Assembly (NCBI GenBank): GCA_050300015.1
Contig: JBNKWZ010000005.1
Span: forward strand, 1-64,000
From: CAYZQH01 sp050300015
GTDB taxonomy: Bacteria > Pseudomonadota > Gammaproteobacteria > Pseudomonadales > Cellvibrionaceae
DNA length: 64,000 bases
Direction of reading: 5' to 3'
This document shows, in pieces, positions 18,291 through 27,543 of the stretch. A model generated the notes under the pieces. The model made no database searches. It was not told where the DNA came from and saw nothing but the letters and a program-made list of their open reading frames with translations. The stretch's first letter is position 1. Each line of letters begins with the position of its first letter. Position numbers and translations under genes: made by a program.

Positions 18291-18716
18291 ATGGCTATTG
18301 AGCGAACTTTGTCCATTATCAAACCCGATGCAGTGGGCAAAAACATCATTGGTAAGATTTACAGCCGTTTTGAAAAGGCAGGGTTGAAGATTGTAGCGTC
18401 AAAAATGATGCAACTGTCTCAAGCTCAAGCGGAGGGATTCTATGCAGAACACAAAGAGCGCCCCTTTTTTCCAAGCTTGGTGGAATTTATGACTTCGGGA
18501 CCCGTTATGGTCCAGGTGCTAGAAGGCGAAAATGCCATTGCCTTGAACCGGGAGCTGATGGGCGCGACCAATCCGAAAGAGGCTGCAGAGGGGACCATCC
18601 GCGCAGATTTTGCTGAAACCGTGGATGCCAATGCTGTGCATGGCTCGGATTCGCCTGCCTCCGCAGAGCGTGAAGTGGCGTATTTCTTTCAAACCACAGA
18701 AATATGCGCGCGCTAG
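18291..18716 (+). CDS. ndk: Nucleoside diphosphate kinase
   Basis: Ndk balances nucleoside triphosphate pools by moving phosphate from ATP through a phosphohistidine. The 141-residue form starts MAIERTLSIIKPDAVGKN, preceded by AGGAGA 6 bp before the ATG; a longer in-frame start far upstream has no support. The active-site His117 lies in NAVHGSDS. Length and motifs are those of the usual bacterial enzyme. rlmN follows 22 bp downstream, as in related genomes. Confidence 0.97.
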   Translation: MAIERTLSIIKPDAVGKNIIGKIYSRFEKAGLKIVASKMMQLSQAQAEGFYAEHKERPFFPSLVEFMTSGPVMVQVLEGENAIALNRELMGATNPKEAAEGTIRADFAETVDANAVHGSDSPASAEREVAYFFQTTEICAR

Positions 18717-18738
18717 TCCCGCGCAAGTGTCGTTATTC

Positions 18739-19884
18739 ATGAGTCAATCCGTAAACGAAAAAGTCAACTTAATGGGGTTGAGCCAACCCAAGTTGGAGTC
18801 CTTCTTTGAGTCGCTGGGTGAAAAGCGTTTTCGTGCCACTCAAGTGCTGAAGTGGGTCCATCAACTCGGGGTTACGGATTTCTTAGAGATGACGAATATC
18901 TCAAAGCCCTTGCGTCAACGTTTGAATGAAGTGGCCGAAATCCGTCCACCAGAAGTGCTTCAGCAGTTGGATTCCGCCGACGACACCCGCAAATTTTTGA
19001 TTCGAGTGAGTGGCAACAATGCGGTGGAAACCGTGTTTATTCCAGATGGTGAGCGCGGCACCTTATGCGTATCCTCTCAGGTGGGTTGCTCGCTCGACTG
19101 CAGTTTTTGTGCAACAGGTAAGCAGGGTTTTAACCGTGATCTGACCGCCGCGGAAATTATCGGTCAAGTGTGGATTGCCGCCAAATCGTTTGGTCAGCTG
19201 TGCGAAGGAGGTCCTCGCAAGGTAACCAATGTGGTTCTCATGGGTATGGGTGAGCCCCTGCTGAACTTTGACAATGTGATGGACGCCATGCATTTGATGA
19301 TGCACGACAATTGCTATGGTATTTCTAAGCGTCGCGTGACGTTGAGTACGTCCGGTGTCGTGCCAGCACTGGATCGACTGGGTGAGTATACGGATGCTTG
19401 TTTGGCCATATCATTACATGCTCCTAATGATGCACTACGCAACGAATTGGTGCCGATCAATAAAAAGTACCCCATTGCCATGTTGTTGGCGTCGGCCAAG
19501 CGCTATATTGAAGGTCTGCCCGATACTCACCGTAAAATCACCATTGAATACACTTTGATTGATCAGGTGAACGATCGACCCGAACACGCTCACGAATTGG
19601 TTGAGCTACTAAAAGAGGTCCCGGTTAAAATCAACCTAATTCCATTCAACCCTTTTGCTCTGTCCAACTATCGGCGTGTTAGTAATAACGCCATGCGACG
19701 TTTTCAGCAGATATTAATTGATGCCGGGTATGTCACTACTGTACGTACCACGCGCGGAGACGACATTGACGCTGCTTGTGGGCAATTAGCCGGTCAAGTC
19801 AACGATTTAACAAAACGAAGTGCGCGTTACGCGCAGCAAAAACCCATCGAACAACCGGTGAAATGGATGCCCGGTAATCCGTAA
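18739..19884 (+). CDS. rlmN: Dual-specificity 23S rRNA/tRNA methyltransferase RlmN
   Basis: RlmN is a radical SAM enzyme that methylates C2 of A2503 in 23S rRNA and A37 in some tRNAs. The 381-residue form from MSQSVNEKVNLMGLSQ is chosen because upstream in-frame codons overlap ndk. The [4Fe-4S] ligands are Cys117, Cys121 and Cys124 (CSLDCSFC). The C-terminal Cys347 (DAACGQL) is the conserved methyl-carrying catalytic residue. It opens the conserved run rlmN-pilF-rodZ-ispG-hisS-yfgM-bamB-der. Confidence 0.97.
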   Translation: MSQSVNEKVNLMGLSQPKLESFFESLGEKRFRATQVLKWVHQLGVTDFLEMTNISKPLRQRLNEVAEIRPPEVLQQLDSADDTRKFLIRVSGNNAVETVFIPDGERGTLCVSSQVGCSLDCSFCATGKQGFNRDLTAAEIIGQVWIAAKSFGQLCEGGPRKVTNVVLMGMGEPLLNFDNVMDAMHLMMHDNCYGISKRRVTLSTSGVVPALDRLGEYTDACLAISLHAPNDALRNELVPINKKYPIAMLLASAKRYIEGLPDTHRKITIEYTLIDQVNDRPEHAHELVELLKEVPVKINLIPFNPFALSNYRRVSNNAMRRFQQILIDAGYVTTVRTTRGDDIDAACGQLAGQVNDLTKRSARYAQQKPIEQPVKWMPGNP

Positions 19885-19902
19885 GGTTTGAGGACTGTTT
19901 TG

Positions 19903-20685
19903 ATGAGAAGAGCTATGGTTAAAGTGATAAAAGCAGCATGTGTTGTGTGTGGGCTAATATGGGTGGCGGGTTGTGTGACCACCACCAATCGCGTTGTCCC
20001 TGATGTAGAGGCCGCCCTGAGTACTCGGATACAGTTGGGGATGAAATACCTCGGTATCGATAAACGTGATAATGCTCGATTTCAATTTAGCGAGGCCTTG
20101 AAGTTGGATGCCAAATCCGCAGAGGCGTTTCATGGTATCGCAATGGTACATGAGGCTAACGGTGAATATGAGCCCGCGAAAGAAGCCTATGAAAAGGCTT
20201 TAAAGTATGCGGATGACCGTAGTCGTTCGGCTATTTTTGTGTCTTATGGCCGCTACTGGATGGAGTCGGGCAAACCTGAAAAGGGTTGCGACTATTTTGA
20301 AAAGGCGGCAGCGGATTACGACTTCAAGCGTCGACCAGAGGCCCTGTATTTCGCTGCAAAATGCGCTTCGGCCACCGGCAATTTGGCTCGCGTCAAGCCT
20401 GCGTATGAGCATGCGCTCAATTTAAATGATCAATATACGCCAGTGATGATAGAGCTTGCAGAGCTTTATTTTGTAGAGGGGAGTTACGCGAAATCTAAAA
20501 AGCTTCTAGATGGATATATGAATTTGGTGACGCCAACGGCCAGAAGTTTGTGGCTAGGAATTCGGATAGAGCGCATTTTTGGTAACAAAGATAAAGAAGG
20601 CAGTTACGCTTTGGCGCTTAAAAACCGCCATCCATACTCCAAAGAATATTTGGAGTATAAAAACCTAATTTTGAATAAGCCATAA
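19903..20685 (+). CDS. pilF: Type IV pilus pilotin/TPR lipoprotein PilF
   Basis: PilF is an outer-membrane lipoprotein that helps assemble the PilQ secretin. The 260-residue product has a lipoprotein signal peptide with lipobox VAGC (Cys24). About six tetratricopeptide repeats follow, for example ARFQFSEALKLDAKSAEAFH and YEPAKEAYEKALKYA. The ATG at 19903 has GAGG about 9 bp upstream; the ATG at 19915 is an alternative. Its presence agrees with the minor pilin cluster 16 kb away. Confidence 0.92.
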   Translation: MRRAMVKVIKAACVVCGLIWVAGCVTTTNRVVPDVEAALSTRIQLGMKYLGIDKRDNARFQFSEALKLDAKSAEAFHGIAMVHEANGEYEPAKEAYEKALKYADDRSRSAIFVSYGRYWMESGKPEKGCDYFEKAAADYDFKRRPEALYFAAKCASATGNLARVKPAYEHALNLNDQYTPVMIELAELYFVEGSYAKSKKLLDGYMNLVTPTARSLWLGIRIERIFGNKDKEGSYALALKNRHPYSKEYLEYKNLILNKP

Positions 20686-20689
20686 ACGT

Positions 20690-21667
20690 ATGAGTCATTC
20701 TCAACCGCAAGGCAAATCAGTTGCGCAACCCGGACGCGAGCTGAGAAAAATACGTGAACAAGCTGGCGTGAGTATTTCTGAAATCGCCGAGAAAACCTTG
20801 ATTTCTGAGGCTCGATTGCATGCCTTAGAAAATGACGACTATCAAAATGTCGGCAGTGCTGCGTACGTGACCGGTTATGCACGCGCGTACGCAAAGGTGG
20901 TAGGTTTTGATGCAAACCAGCATGTGGCAGCGTTGGAAGCCGCGATGGGCTTTGAGCGTGAGCGCGTTGAAGTCTCTATGGATCCAATCATTCCTGCCAA
21001 ACCACGCGGGAAGGGACTGCAGTTGGGTATGCTATTAACCGTGGCAGGGTTTGTGGTGGTGTTGGTTGCCTTGCTGGTGGTGTATCTGGCGGATACTCGT
21101 TCCGAGGCGCCCCCTGCGGCGGATACTGGGGCTACGAGCGAACAGCCTCAAGAAACTGAAGTACGGCGTGCTCTCGGTGGTGCTGCAAGTGAAGCCCCAG
21201 CGGATGAAGTAGAAGTGGCGCCGATTTTGGGCGGAGGAGAAAGAATTCCGCCTGTCGACCGTCAGCAGGTGCCTCACGCTGTCACATCGGGAACATTACG
21301 GGCCCGCGAGTTTTCGGAAGCTGACAAAGAACCGCCCGATGCGCGTGCCGTCTCGTCAGAGCTCATCGAAAACCTTGATGTATCCTCATCCCAACAGGAT
21401 CTTGATGTTGGTGGCGCCACTGTTGAAGACACTCAATTGGTGATCAATTTTACCGGAGAGTGTTGGTTGCGGGTGTTGGATGCACAAGGTCAACGCTTGG
21501 TGGATACCATCAAAAAAGCGGGAGACCGATTGTCTGTATCGGGTCAAGCACCGTTTAATATTCGTTTGGGTAATGCCGGTGCCGTTGCCATTTTCTATGA
21601 AGGTGAGCCCGTGGCGGTGACGCCGCGCCCCGGACGCCGCACACTCGAATTGAGTGTGGGTCCTTAA
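20690..21667 (+). CDS. rodZ: Cytoskeletal protein RodZ
   Basis: RodZ links MreB filaments to the cell-wall elongation machinery. The 325-residue product has an N-terminal helix-turn-helix domain (about residues 15-80, ELRKIREQAGVSISEIAEKT). One membrane segment follows at about 106-128 (GMLLTVAGFVVVLVALLVVYL), then a low-complexity periplasmic linker. The C-terminal RodZ/DUF4115 domain contains FTGECWLRVLDAQGQRL and PGRRTLELSVG. This order is the family architecture. It starts 4 bp after pilF. Confidence 0.93.
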   Translation: MSHSQPQGKSVAQPGRELRKIREQAGVSISEIAEKTLISEARLHALENDDYQNVGSAAYVTGYARAYAKVVGFDANQHVAALEAAMGFERERVEVSMDPIIPAKPRGKGLQLGMLLTVAGFVVVLVALLVVYLADTRSEAPPAADTGATSEQPQETEVRRALGGAASEAPADEVEVAPILGGGERIPPVDRQQVPHAVTSGTLRAREFSEADKEPPDARAVSSELIENLDVSSSQQDLDVGGATVEDTQLVINFTGECWLRVLDAQGQRLVDTIKKAGDRLSVSGQAPFNIRLGNAGAVAIFYEGEPVAVTPRPGRRTLELSVGP

Positions 21668-21689
21668 TGCCCCTCGTTGGATTTCAGTT

Positions 21690-22802
21690 ATGCACTTTGA
21701 ATCTCCGATAAAACGACGCCGTTCACGCCAGATTTACGTGGGAAATGTGGCCGTTGGTGGTGATGCGCCTATTAGTGTGCAAAGCATGACCAATACCGAA
21801 ACTACGGATGTGGACGCAACGGTGGCGCAAATTGAGCGACTGCAGACGGCAGGTGTGGACATTGTGCGCGTGAGCGTACCCAGTATGGAAGCCGCCGAGG
21901 CTTTTGGCTTGATTCGCAAGCGTGTGCAAATACCCCTCGTGGCAGATATTCATTTTGATTACCGAATTGCGCTGCGTGTGGCGGATTTGGGCGTGGATTG
22001 TTTACGTATCAATCCTGGCAACATCGGACGAGAAAAACGCATCGAAGCCGTGGTGAGCAAGGCGCGGGACTTGAATATTCCGATTCGAATTGGTGTTAAT
22101 GCCGGGTCTCTGGAAAAAGACCTTCAAAAAAAATACGGGGAGCCGACGCCAGAGGCACTGGTGGAGTCTGCAATGCGTCATGTGGCGTTTTTGGATAAAT
22201 TTTCATTCTACGATTTTAAGGTCAGTGTTAAAGCCTCTGATGTTTTTATGGCGGTGGCGGCCTATCGCAAATTGGCCACAGAAATTGACCAACCCTTGCA
22301 TCTGGGTATCACGGAAGCGGGTGGCTTACGTTCCGGCACCGTTAAATCTTCGGTAGGTTTAGGCATGTTGCTGATGGAAGGCATTGGTGACACCATTCGA
22401 ATTTCATTGGCGGCTGATCCTGTTGAGGAAGTGAAGGTTGGCTGGGATATCCTCAAGAGTTTAAAACTGCGTAGTAAAGGCATTAATTTTATTGCCTGTC
22501 CCAGTTGCTCTAGGCAAAACTTTGATGTGGTGAAAACCATGAATGAGTTAGAAACCCGTTTGGAAGATATCACCACACCTTTGGATGTTGCCGTCATCGG
22601 CTGCGTCGTCAATGGTCCAGGTGAGGCAAAAGAAGTGGACGTGGGTTTGGCGGGTGGTACGCCAAAAAATCTGGTTTACGTCGATGGTCAACCGAGCGAT
22701 AAGTTTGAGAACACACATTTGGTCGAGAGTTTGGAAAAACTCATACGCGACAAGGCGGCGCAAAAAGCTGCTGATGAGCAGAACCTCATTGCCAAGGCTT
22801 AA
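21690..22802 (+). CDS. ispG: 4-hydroxy-3-methylbut-2-enyl diphosphate synthase
   Basis: IspG carries out the penultimate step of the MEP isoprenoid pathway with a [4Fe-4S] cluster. The 370-residue form starts MHFESPIKRRRSRQIYVGN; an in-frame GTG upstream overlaps rodZ and is not favoured. Cluster motifs are seen in FIACPSCSRQNFD and GCVVNGPGEA. The barrel signature SVQSMTNTETTDVDATVAQI is also present. It belongs to the conserved rodZ-ispG-hisS run. Confidence 0.97.
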   Translation: MHFESPIKRRRSRQIYVGNVAVGGDAPISVQSMTNTETTDVDATVAQIERLQTAGVDIVRVSVPSMEAAEAFGLIRKRVQIPLVADIHFDYRIALRVADLGVDCLRINPGNIGREKRIEAVVSKARDLNIPIRIGVNAGSLEKDLQKKYGEPTPEALVESAMRHVAFLDKFSFYDFKVSVKASDVFMAVAAYRKLATEIDQPLHLGITEAGGLRSGTVKSSVGLGMLLMEGIGDTIRISLAADPVEEVKVGWDILKSLKLRSKGINFIACPSCSRQNFDVVKTMNELETRLEDITTPLDVAVIGCVVNGPGEAKEVDVGLAGGTPKNLVYVDGQPSDKFENTHLVESLEKLIRDKAAQKAADEQNLIAKA

Positions 22803-22860
22803 GCTTAAGCTGTGCGAATCACGACGGGTTAGGCACTGAAACTGAACTAAGAGATTAACG

Positions 22861-24132
22861 TTGAAAAGAATTGAATCTGTAAAAGGTATGAACGACATGG
22901 TGCCCCAAGAGGCGCCTGTTTGGCAGTATATAGAGTCTGTGATTGCCAGTGTTGCTGAAAGTTATGGCTTTAGGGAAATTCGCTTTCCTATTCTCGAGCA
23001 AACGGAATTGTTTAAGCGATCTATCGGTGAAGTGACCGATATTGTCGAGAAGGAGATGTACACTTTTGAAGACCGCAACGGCTTAAGTTTGACGCTACGT
23101 CCTGAAGGGACGGCCAGTTGTGTGCGCGCCTGTGAACAAAATGGACTGCTGTATAATCAAACACAAAAACTGTGGTACGGCGGCCCCATGTTCCGCTACG
23201 AAAAACCCCAGAAAGGTCGGTTGCGACAGTTTCATCAAGTTGGATTTGAAGTATTTGGAATGCCTGGTCCAGACGTGGATGCAGAACTGTTATTGCTGAA
23301 TGCGCGTTTGTGGCAGAGTTTCGGTATTACTGAGGGGGTCGCGTTGCAGTTGAACTCCCTTGGGGACAGTGACAGTCGAAAGCGCTACCGAGAGGCCTTG
23401 GTGGCGTACTTGTCGCGTTATGAAGATGACCTGGATGCAGACAGCAAACGACGGTTGCACAGCAATCCGCTGCGTATTCTGGACAGTAAGAGCGGTAGCA
23501 CTCAAAAATTACTGAACGATGCGCCCTTGTTAGAGTCCTTTATCAGCCAAGAATCCAAAGCACATTTTGACCAATTACAAAATTGGTTAGCGCATTGTGG
23601 TGTGAGTTTTGAGGTGAATCCGCGTTTAGTACGTGGTTTGGACTATTACAGCAATACGGTATTTGAATGGGTGACCGATAGGCTTGGTGCGCAAGGTACC
23701 GTGTGCGCAGGTGGTCGTTATGATGGGTTGGTCAGTCAACTCGGTGGTAGACCAACGCCTGCGGTAGGTTGTGCCATGGGGCTTGAACGTTTGGGTTTGT
23801 TGTTGGAGGCAATGGATGTTATTCCGCCGAGTCTTCAGCACACACTAGATGTCTACGTGGTGGTGGATGAAACCTTGACGGCCGAAGCGCTAAAGCTGGC
23901 CGAACAGATTCGAGCGGACAGCCCTCATTTGCGTATTTATTTGCACACCGGTGGGGGCAGTATCAAAAATCAGTTGAAGAAAGCCGACAAAAGTAGTGCC
24001 ACTTTGGCATTAATTGTTGGCAGTAATGAAATCGAGCAAGGAGAAGTCGTGGTCAAACCTTTACGAGAACGTAAAGAACAATGGACGGTGCCCCTTGCAC
24101 AAGCGGGTACCGCACTGACTGAGCACCTTTAA
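22861..24132 (+). CDS. hisS: Histidine-tRNA ligase (TTG start)
   Basis: HisS charges tRNA-His. The 423-residue class II synthetase starts at TTG (residues KRIESVKGMNDM follow), with AAGAG about 7 bp upstream; the next in-frame ATG would cut off the conserved opening. Motif 1 region SYGFREIRFPILEQT, motif 2 FRYEKPQKGRLRQFHQ, the histidine-specific RGLDYYSNTVFEW and motif 3 GCAMGLERL are all present. An anticodon-binding domain forms the last 90 residues. Confidence 0.96.
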   Translation: MKRIESVKGMNDMVPQEAPVWQYIESVIASVAESYGFREIRFPILEQTELFKRSIGEVTDIVEKEMYTFEDRNGLSLTLRPEGTASCVRACEQNGLLYNQTQKLWYGGPMFRYEKPQKGRLRQFHQVGFEVFGMPGPDVDAELLLLNARLWQSFGITEGVALQLNSLGDSDSRKRYREALVAYLSRYEDDLDADSKRRLHSNPLRILDSKSGSTQKLLNDAPLLESFISQESKAHFDQLQNWLAHCGVSFEVNPRLVRGLDYYSNTVFEWVTDRLGAQGTVCAGGRYDGLVSQLGGRPTPAVGCAMGLERLGLLLEAMDVIPPSLQHTLDVYVVVDETLTAEALKLAEQIRADSPHLRIYLHTGGGSIKNQLKKADKSSATLALIVGSNEIEQGEVVVKPLRERKEQWTVPLAQAGTALTEHL

Positions 24133-24173
24133 TTGCAAATGACGAAAACCATAAAAAATAGGAGAGCCAAATT

Positions 24174-24917
24174 TTGGTAGCGCACTTATCTGAAGAAGAG
24201 CAAATTGAAGCGTTAAAACGTTGGTGGAAAGATAATGGCAAATCCACTGTCGCGGCTATTGTGGTAGCGGGTGCGGGTTACTTAGGCTGGAGCCAATATC
24301 AAGCGCACGAAGAGGCGCAAATTGAGCAAAGCTCGGCACTATTTGAGCAGTTTGTGGCAGCCTCAACTGAGTTGCAATCATTGCCCGATGCCGATGAATC
24401 GCTTAAAACGCAACGGGCGACGGTTGAAGCCTTAGCCGCCGACCTAAACCAGCAACACTCAGGCAGTCACTACGCTGAGTTTTCTCAGTTAATGCTTGCC
24501 AAATTCGCAGCAGAGAATGGCGATTTAGAAAAAGCGAAGTCTGCATTGAGCGATGTCGCCAGTAATTCAACGTCTGTTGCTTTGAAAGAGTTGGCGCAAC
24601 TAAGGCTCGCTCGTATCGAAATGGCAGCCGGTAATTTTGATGCAGCGCTTGGCATACTCAATGCTGAGGCCACAGAAGCCTATGCCAGCGCATTTGCGGA
24701 ACTCAGAGGCGATATCTTCTTGGTTCAAAAACAATATGAGCAGGCGCGCAATGCTTATGAACAAGCTCTGCAAACGATACAGGACCCACGCTCAATGCGG
24801 TTGTCGCTTGTGCAGCTGAAGCTCGAGAATACAAAAGTGGCTGAAGACAGTAGCGTTGCACCCGAGCTCGAGGCGATTGATCCAGAATCGTCTGACAGTG
24901 CTGCGGAGGACGCCTAA
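24174..24917 (+). CDS. yfgM: YfgM-family periplasmic TPR protein, Sec translocon ancillary (TTG start)
   Basis: YfgM is an inner-membrane protein with periplasmic tetratricopeptide repeats that associates with SecYEG and the chaperone PpiD in E. coli. The 247-residue product begins at TTG with AGGAGA about 9 bp upstream, reading VAHLSEEEQIEALKRWWKDN. One membrane segment (about residues 24-42) precedes a helical repeat region. It is followed by bamB with a one-base overlap. Confidence 0.92.
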   Translation: MVAHLSEEEQIEALKRWWKDNGKSTVAAIVVAGAGYLGWSQYQAHEEAQIEQSSALFEQFVAASTELQSLPDADESLKTQRATVEALAADLNQQHSGSHYAEFSQLMLAKFAAENGDLEKAKSALSDVASNSTSVALKELAQLRLARIEMAAGNFDAALGILNAEATEAYASAFAELRGDIFLVQKQYEQARNAYEQALQTIQDPRSMRLSLVQLKLENTKVAEDSSVAPELEAIDPESSDSAAEDA

Positions 24918-26140
24918 TGCCACGTAGTTTGTGGGCGTTGTGCCTGCTGGTTGTTCTATCGGGTTGTAGTAGCGTAAAAGAAGGCCTTAAGCCTGTTGAG
25001 CTCACGGATTTTGACGAGCAGACACAATTTCTCAAGGTATGGTCCAAGACTGTGGGAGAGGGCCAGGATGCGCGCTATGCTCGATTGCAGCCACTTTTAT
25101 ACAAAGATGTTCTGTATGTGGTGGATGTCGTGGGGCAGGTGCAAGCGATAAATGCTGACACCGGAAAGCGTTTGTGGAAGGCCGCGTTGGACGTAACAGT
25201 GGGCGGTGGTGTTGGCATGGCCCAGGACACTTTACTGATAGGTACTTTAAGCGGTGAAGTCATTGCTTTAAACCTTGCTGACGGCACTGAAAAATGGCGC
25301 ACGCAATTGTCTAGTGAGGTGCTGTGTGCTCCAGAGGGCAATACTGATCGGGTGATTGTGCAAACGATTGACGCACGTGTTTTTGGGTTGAATTTGCAAG
25401 ATGGCAAAATCGAATGGTCTTATGATCATACCGCACCCATCTTAACCGTGCGTGCGCAGGCGGCACCGGTAATTGTGGATGACGTGGCTTATATTGCTTT
25501 TGATAACGGACAGTTACAAGCCTTTTCGGTGGCAAATGGTCAGTTGAGGTGGACCGCTCGGATAGGCCAACCCAAGGGTAAAACGGATATTGAGCGATTG
25601 GTAGATTCGGATACGTCCCCATTGGTAAAAGGGCCTTTTGTGTACGGGGCGGGCTTTCAGAGCCGCGTGGTGGCCATTAACAGAGGCTCGGGACGGTTGA
25701 ATTGGGCTCAAGATGTTTCGACGTACCATCCTATTGTGGAGGCAAACGGGAAAATTATTGTGGTGGACGAAGAAAGTCATTTGCACGCATTCGACGCCGC
25801 CACAGGTGCTGTGAGTTGGGTCAGTGACGTGTTGCACCGCAGGGCGCTTGGTGCACCTGGGGTGCTGGGGGGACGCGTTGTGGTCACTGATTTTGAAGGG
25901 GTTATGCACGCATTTGACATCGAAACAGGCACACTGATGGCGCGCAAACGGGCTGACGTGGCAAAGGTGGTGGCGATGCCTATTACGCACAACAATACCT
26001 TGTATATACTCGATACTAAGGGAGTGCTGCGCGCAGTTCGATTTGCCGATGTTGAGCCCGAGGTAAATGAAGAAGGCGATACCAGTAGCACACCCAAAGC
26101 CAATCGCCGACGGTCCAAAATTGGACACCATAAACGATGA
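24917..26140 (+). CDS. bamB: Outer membrane protein assembly factor BamB
   Basis: BamB is a lipoprotein of the BAM complex that inserts beta-barrel proteins. The 407-residue product has a lipoprotein signal with Cys17 in LSGC. It then has an eight-bladed PQQ-like propeller with repeated patterns such as INADTGKRLWK, LNLADGTEKWR, LNLQDGKIEWS and FDAATGAVSWV. The C-terminal tail is basic (RRRSKIGHHKR). It overlaps yfgM by one base and der by four, so the three are translationally linked. Confidence 0.96.
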   Translation: MPRSLWALCLLVVLSGCSSVKEGLKPVELTDFDEQTQFLKVWSKTVGEGQDARYARLQPLLYKDVLYVVDVVGQVQAINADTGKRLWKAALDVTVGGGVGMAQDTLLIGTLSGEVIALNLADGTEKWRTQLSSEVLCAPEGNTDRVIVQTIDARVFGLNLQDGKIEWSYDHTAPILTVRAQAAPVIVDDVAYIAFDNGQLQAFSVANGQLRWTARIGQPKGKTDIERLVDSDTSPLVKGPFVYGAGFQSRVVAINRGSGRLNWAQDVSTYHPIVEANGKIIVVDEESHLHAFDAATGAVSWVSDVLHRRALGAPGVLGGRVVVTDFEGVMHAFDIETGTLMARKRADVAKVVAMPITHNNTLYILDTKGVLRAVRFADVEPEVNEEGDTSSTPKANRRRSKIGHHKR

Positions 26141-27531
26141 TTCCTGTTGTTGCTTTAGTGGGTAGGCCTAATGTGGGAAAATCCACATTGTTTAACCGGT
26201 TAACCAAGACCAAAGATGCTTTGGTGGCTAATTTTGCGGGCCTTACGCGCGATAGAAAATACGGCGATGCCTTCTATGAAGGTCAAAAATTCATCGTCGT
26301 AGATACCGGTGGCCTAAGCGGTGAAGAAGACGGGATTGATGCGGCCATGGCAGGGCAATCGTTATTGGCCATTGAAGAGGCCGATATCGTATTTTTCTTG
26401 GTGGACAGCCGTGACGGCGTGACACCGGCGGATCAAAACATTGCTAAACACTTACGCACACTCAACAAAAATACTTTTGTCTTAGCCAATAAGATAGACG
26501 GTTTGAATCATGATGTGGCCGTTTCTGCTTTTTATGAGTTGGGTTTAGGCGAGGTTTATGGTATTGCTGCGGCCCATGGGCGTGGCATTACGCAGTTTTT
26601 AAGTACCGTCTTCGAGGCGGTGACCTCAGCGCCTGCTGGAGAAGCGGTTGATCTCGTCAAAGGCATAAAAATTGGTGTGGTAGGGCGGCCCAATGTGGGT
26701 AAGTCTACTTTGGTCAACCGAATGTTGGGTGAGGATCGTGTGGTGGTGTTCGATCTCCCAGGAACTACTCGCGATAGCGTTTATATTCCCTATGAGCGCC
26801 AGGGCAAGCAGTATACATTGATTGACACCGCCGGTATTCGTAGGCGTAAAAACGTCAAACTCACTGTGGAAAAATTTTCAATTGTCAAAACATTGCAAGC
26901 CATTGACGATGCGAATGTGGTGGTGTTGGTGATGGATGCCAGTGAAGGTGTGGTGGACCAAGATCTTCATTTGATTGGGCAATGTATTGATGCCGGGCGA
27001 GCATTGGTGGTGGCGCTGAATAAATGGGATGGCCTAGAGGACAGCCATAAACAATTCATCAAATCGGAGTTGCAAAGACGTCTGCGGTTTGTGGAGTTTG
27101 CCGATATCCACTTTATTTCTGCCTTACATGGTACCGGTGTTGGCTTATTGTATCGATCTATTGAGAAGGCCTATCAAGCTGCCACAGAAAAGTTTTCGAC
27201 CCATTTTCTAACGCGTTTATTAGAGGATGCGGTGAGCACGCATCCTCCGCCTTTGGTAAGAGGGCGGCGTATCAAATTGCGATATGCTCATGCGGGTGGA
27301 CACAATCCTCCGATTATTGTCATTCACGGGAATCAAACCGAAGATGTGCCCGGTCATTATGTCCGTTATCTTGAAAAGACTTTCCGCAAGGCGATGGACT
27401 TACATGGCACGCCCGTTCGCATTGAATTCAAAACCAGCGATAACCCTTATGCGGGGCGAAAAAATCAATTAACTCAGCGTCAAGTGACCAAAAAGCGTCG
27501 CATGATGAACTTTGTTAAAAAGAAAAAATAG
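26137..27531 (+). CDS. der: Ribosome biogenesis GTPase Der (EngA)
   Basis: Der is an essential GTPase acting in 50S subunit maturation. The 464-residue product has two tandem G domains, each with GRPNVGKST (about residues 8-16 and 186-194). G3 motifs DTGG and DTAG and NKxD boxes (NKID, NKWD) follow. A KH-like C-terminal domain ends in a lysine-rich tail. Its ATG overlaps the bamB stop (ATGA). Confidence 0.97.
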   Translation: MIPVVALVGRPNVGKSTLFNRLTKTKDALVANFAGLTRDRKYGDAFYEGQKFIVVDTGGLSGEEDGIDAAMAGQSLLAIEEADIVFFLVDSRDGVTPADQNIAKHLRTLNKNTFVLANKIDGLNHDVAVSAFYELGLGEVYGIAAAHGRGITQFLSTVFEAVTSAPAGEAVDLVKGIKIGVVGRPNVGKSTLVNRMLGEDRVVVFDLPGTTRDSVYIPYERQGKQYTLIDTAGIRRRKNVKLTVEKFSIVKTLQAIDDANVVVLVMDASEGVVDQDLHLIGQCIDAGRALVVALNKWDGLEDSHKQFIKSELQRRLRFVEFADIHFISALHGTGVGLLYRSIEKAYQAATEKFSTHFLTRLLEDAVSTHPPPLVRGRRIKLRYAHAGGHNPPIIVIHGNQTEDVPGHYVRYLEKTFRKAMDLHGTPVRIEFKTSDNPYAGRKNQLTQRQVTKKRRMMNFVKKKK

Positions 27532-27543
27532 GCACCATAACCC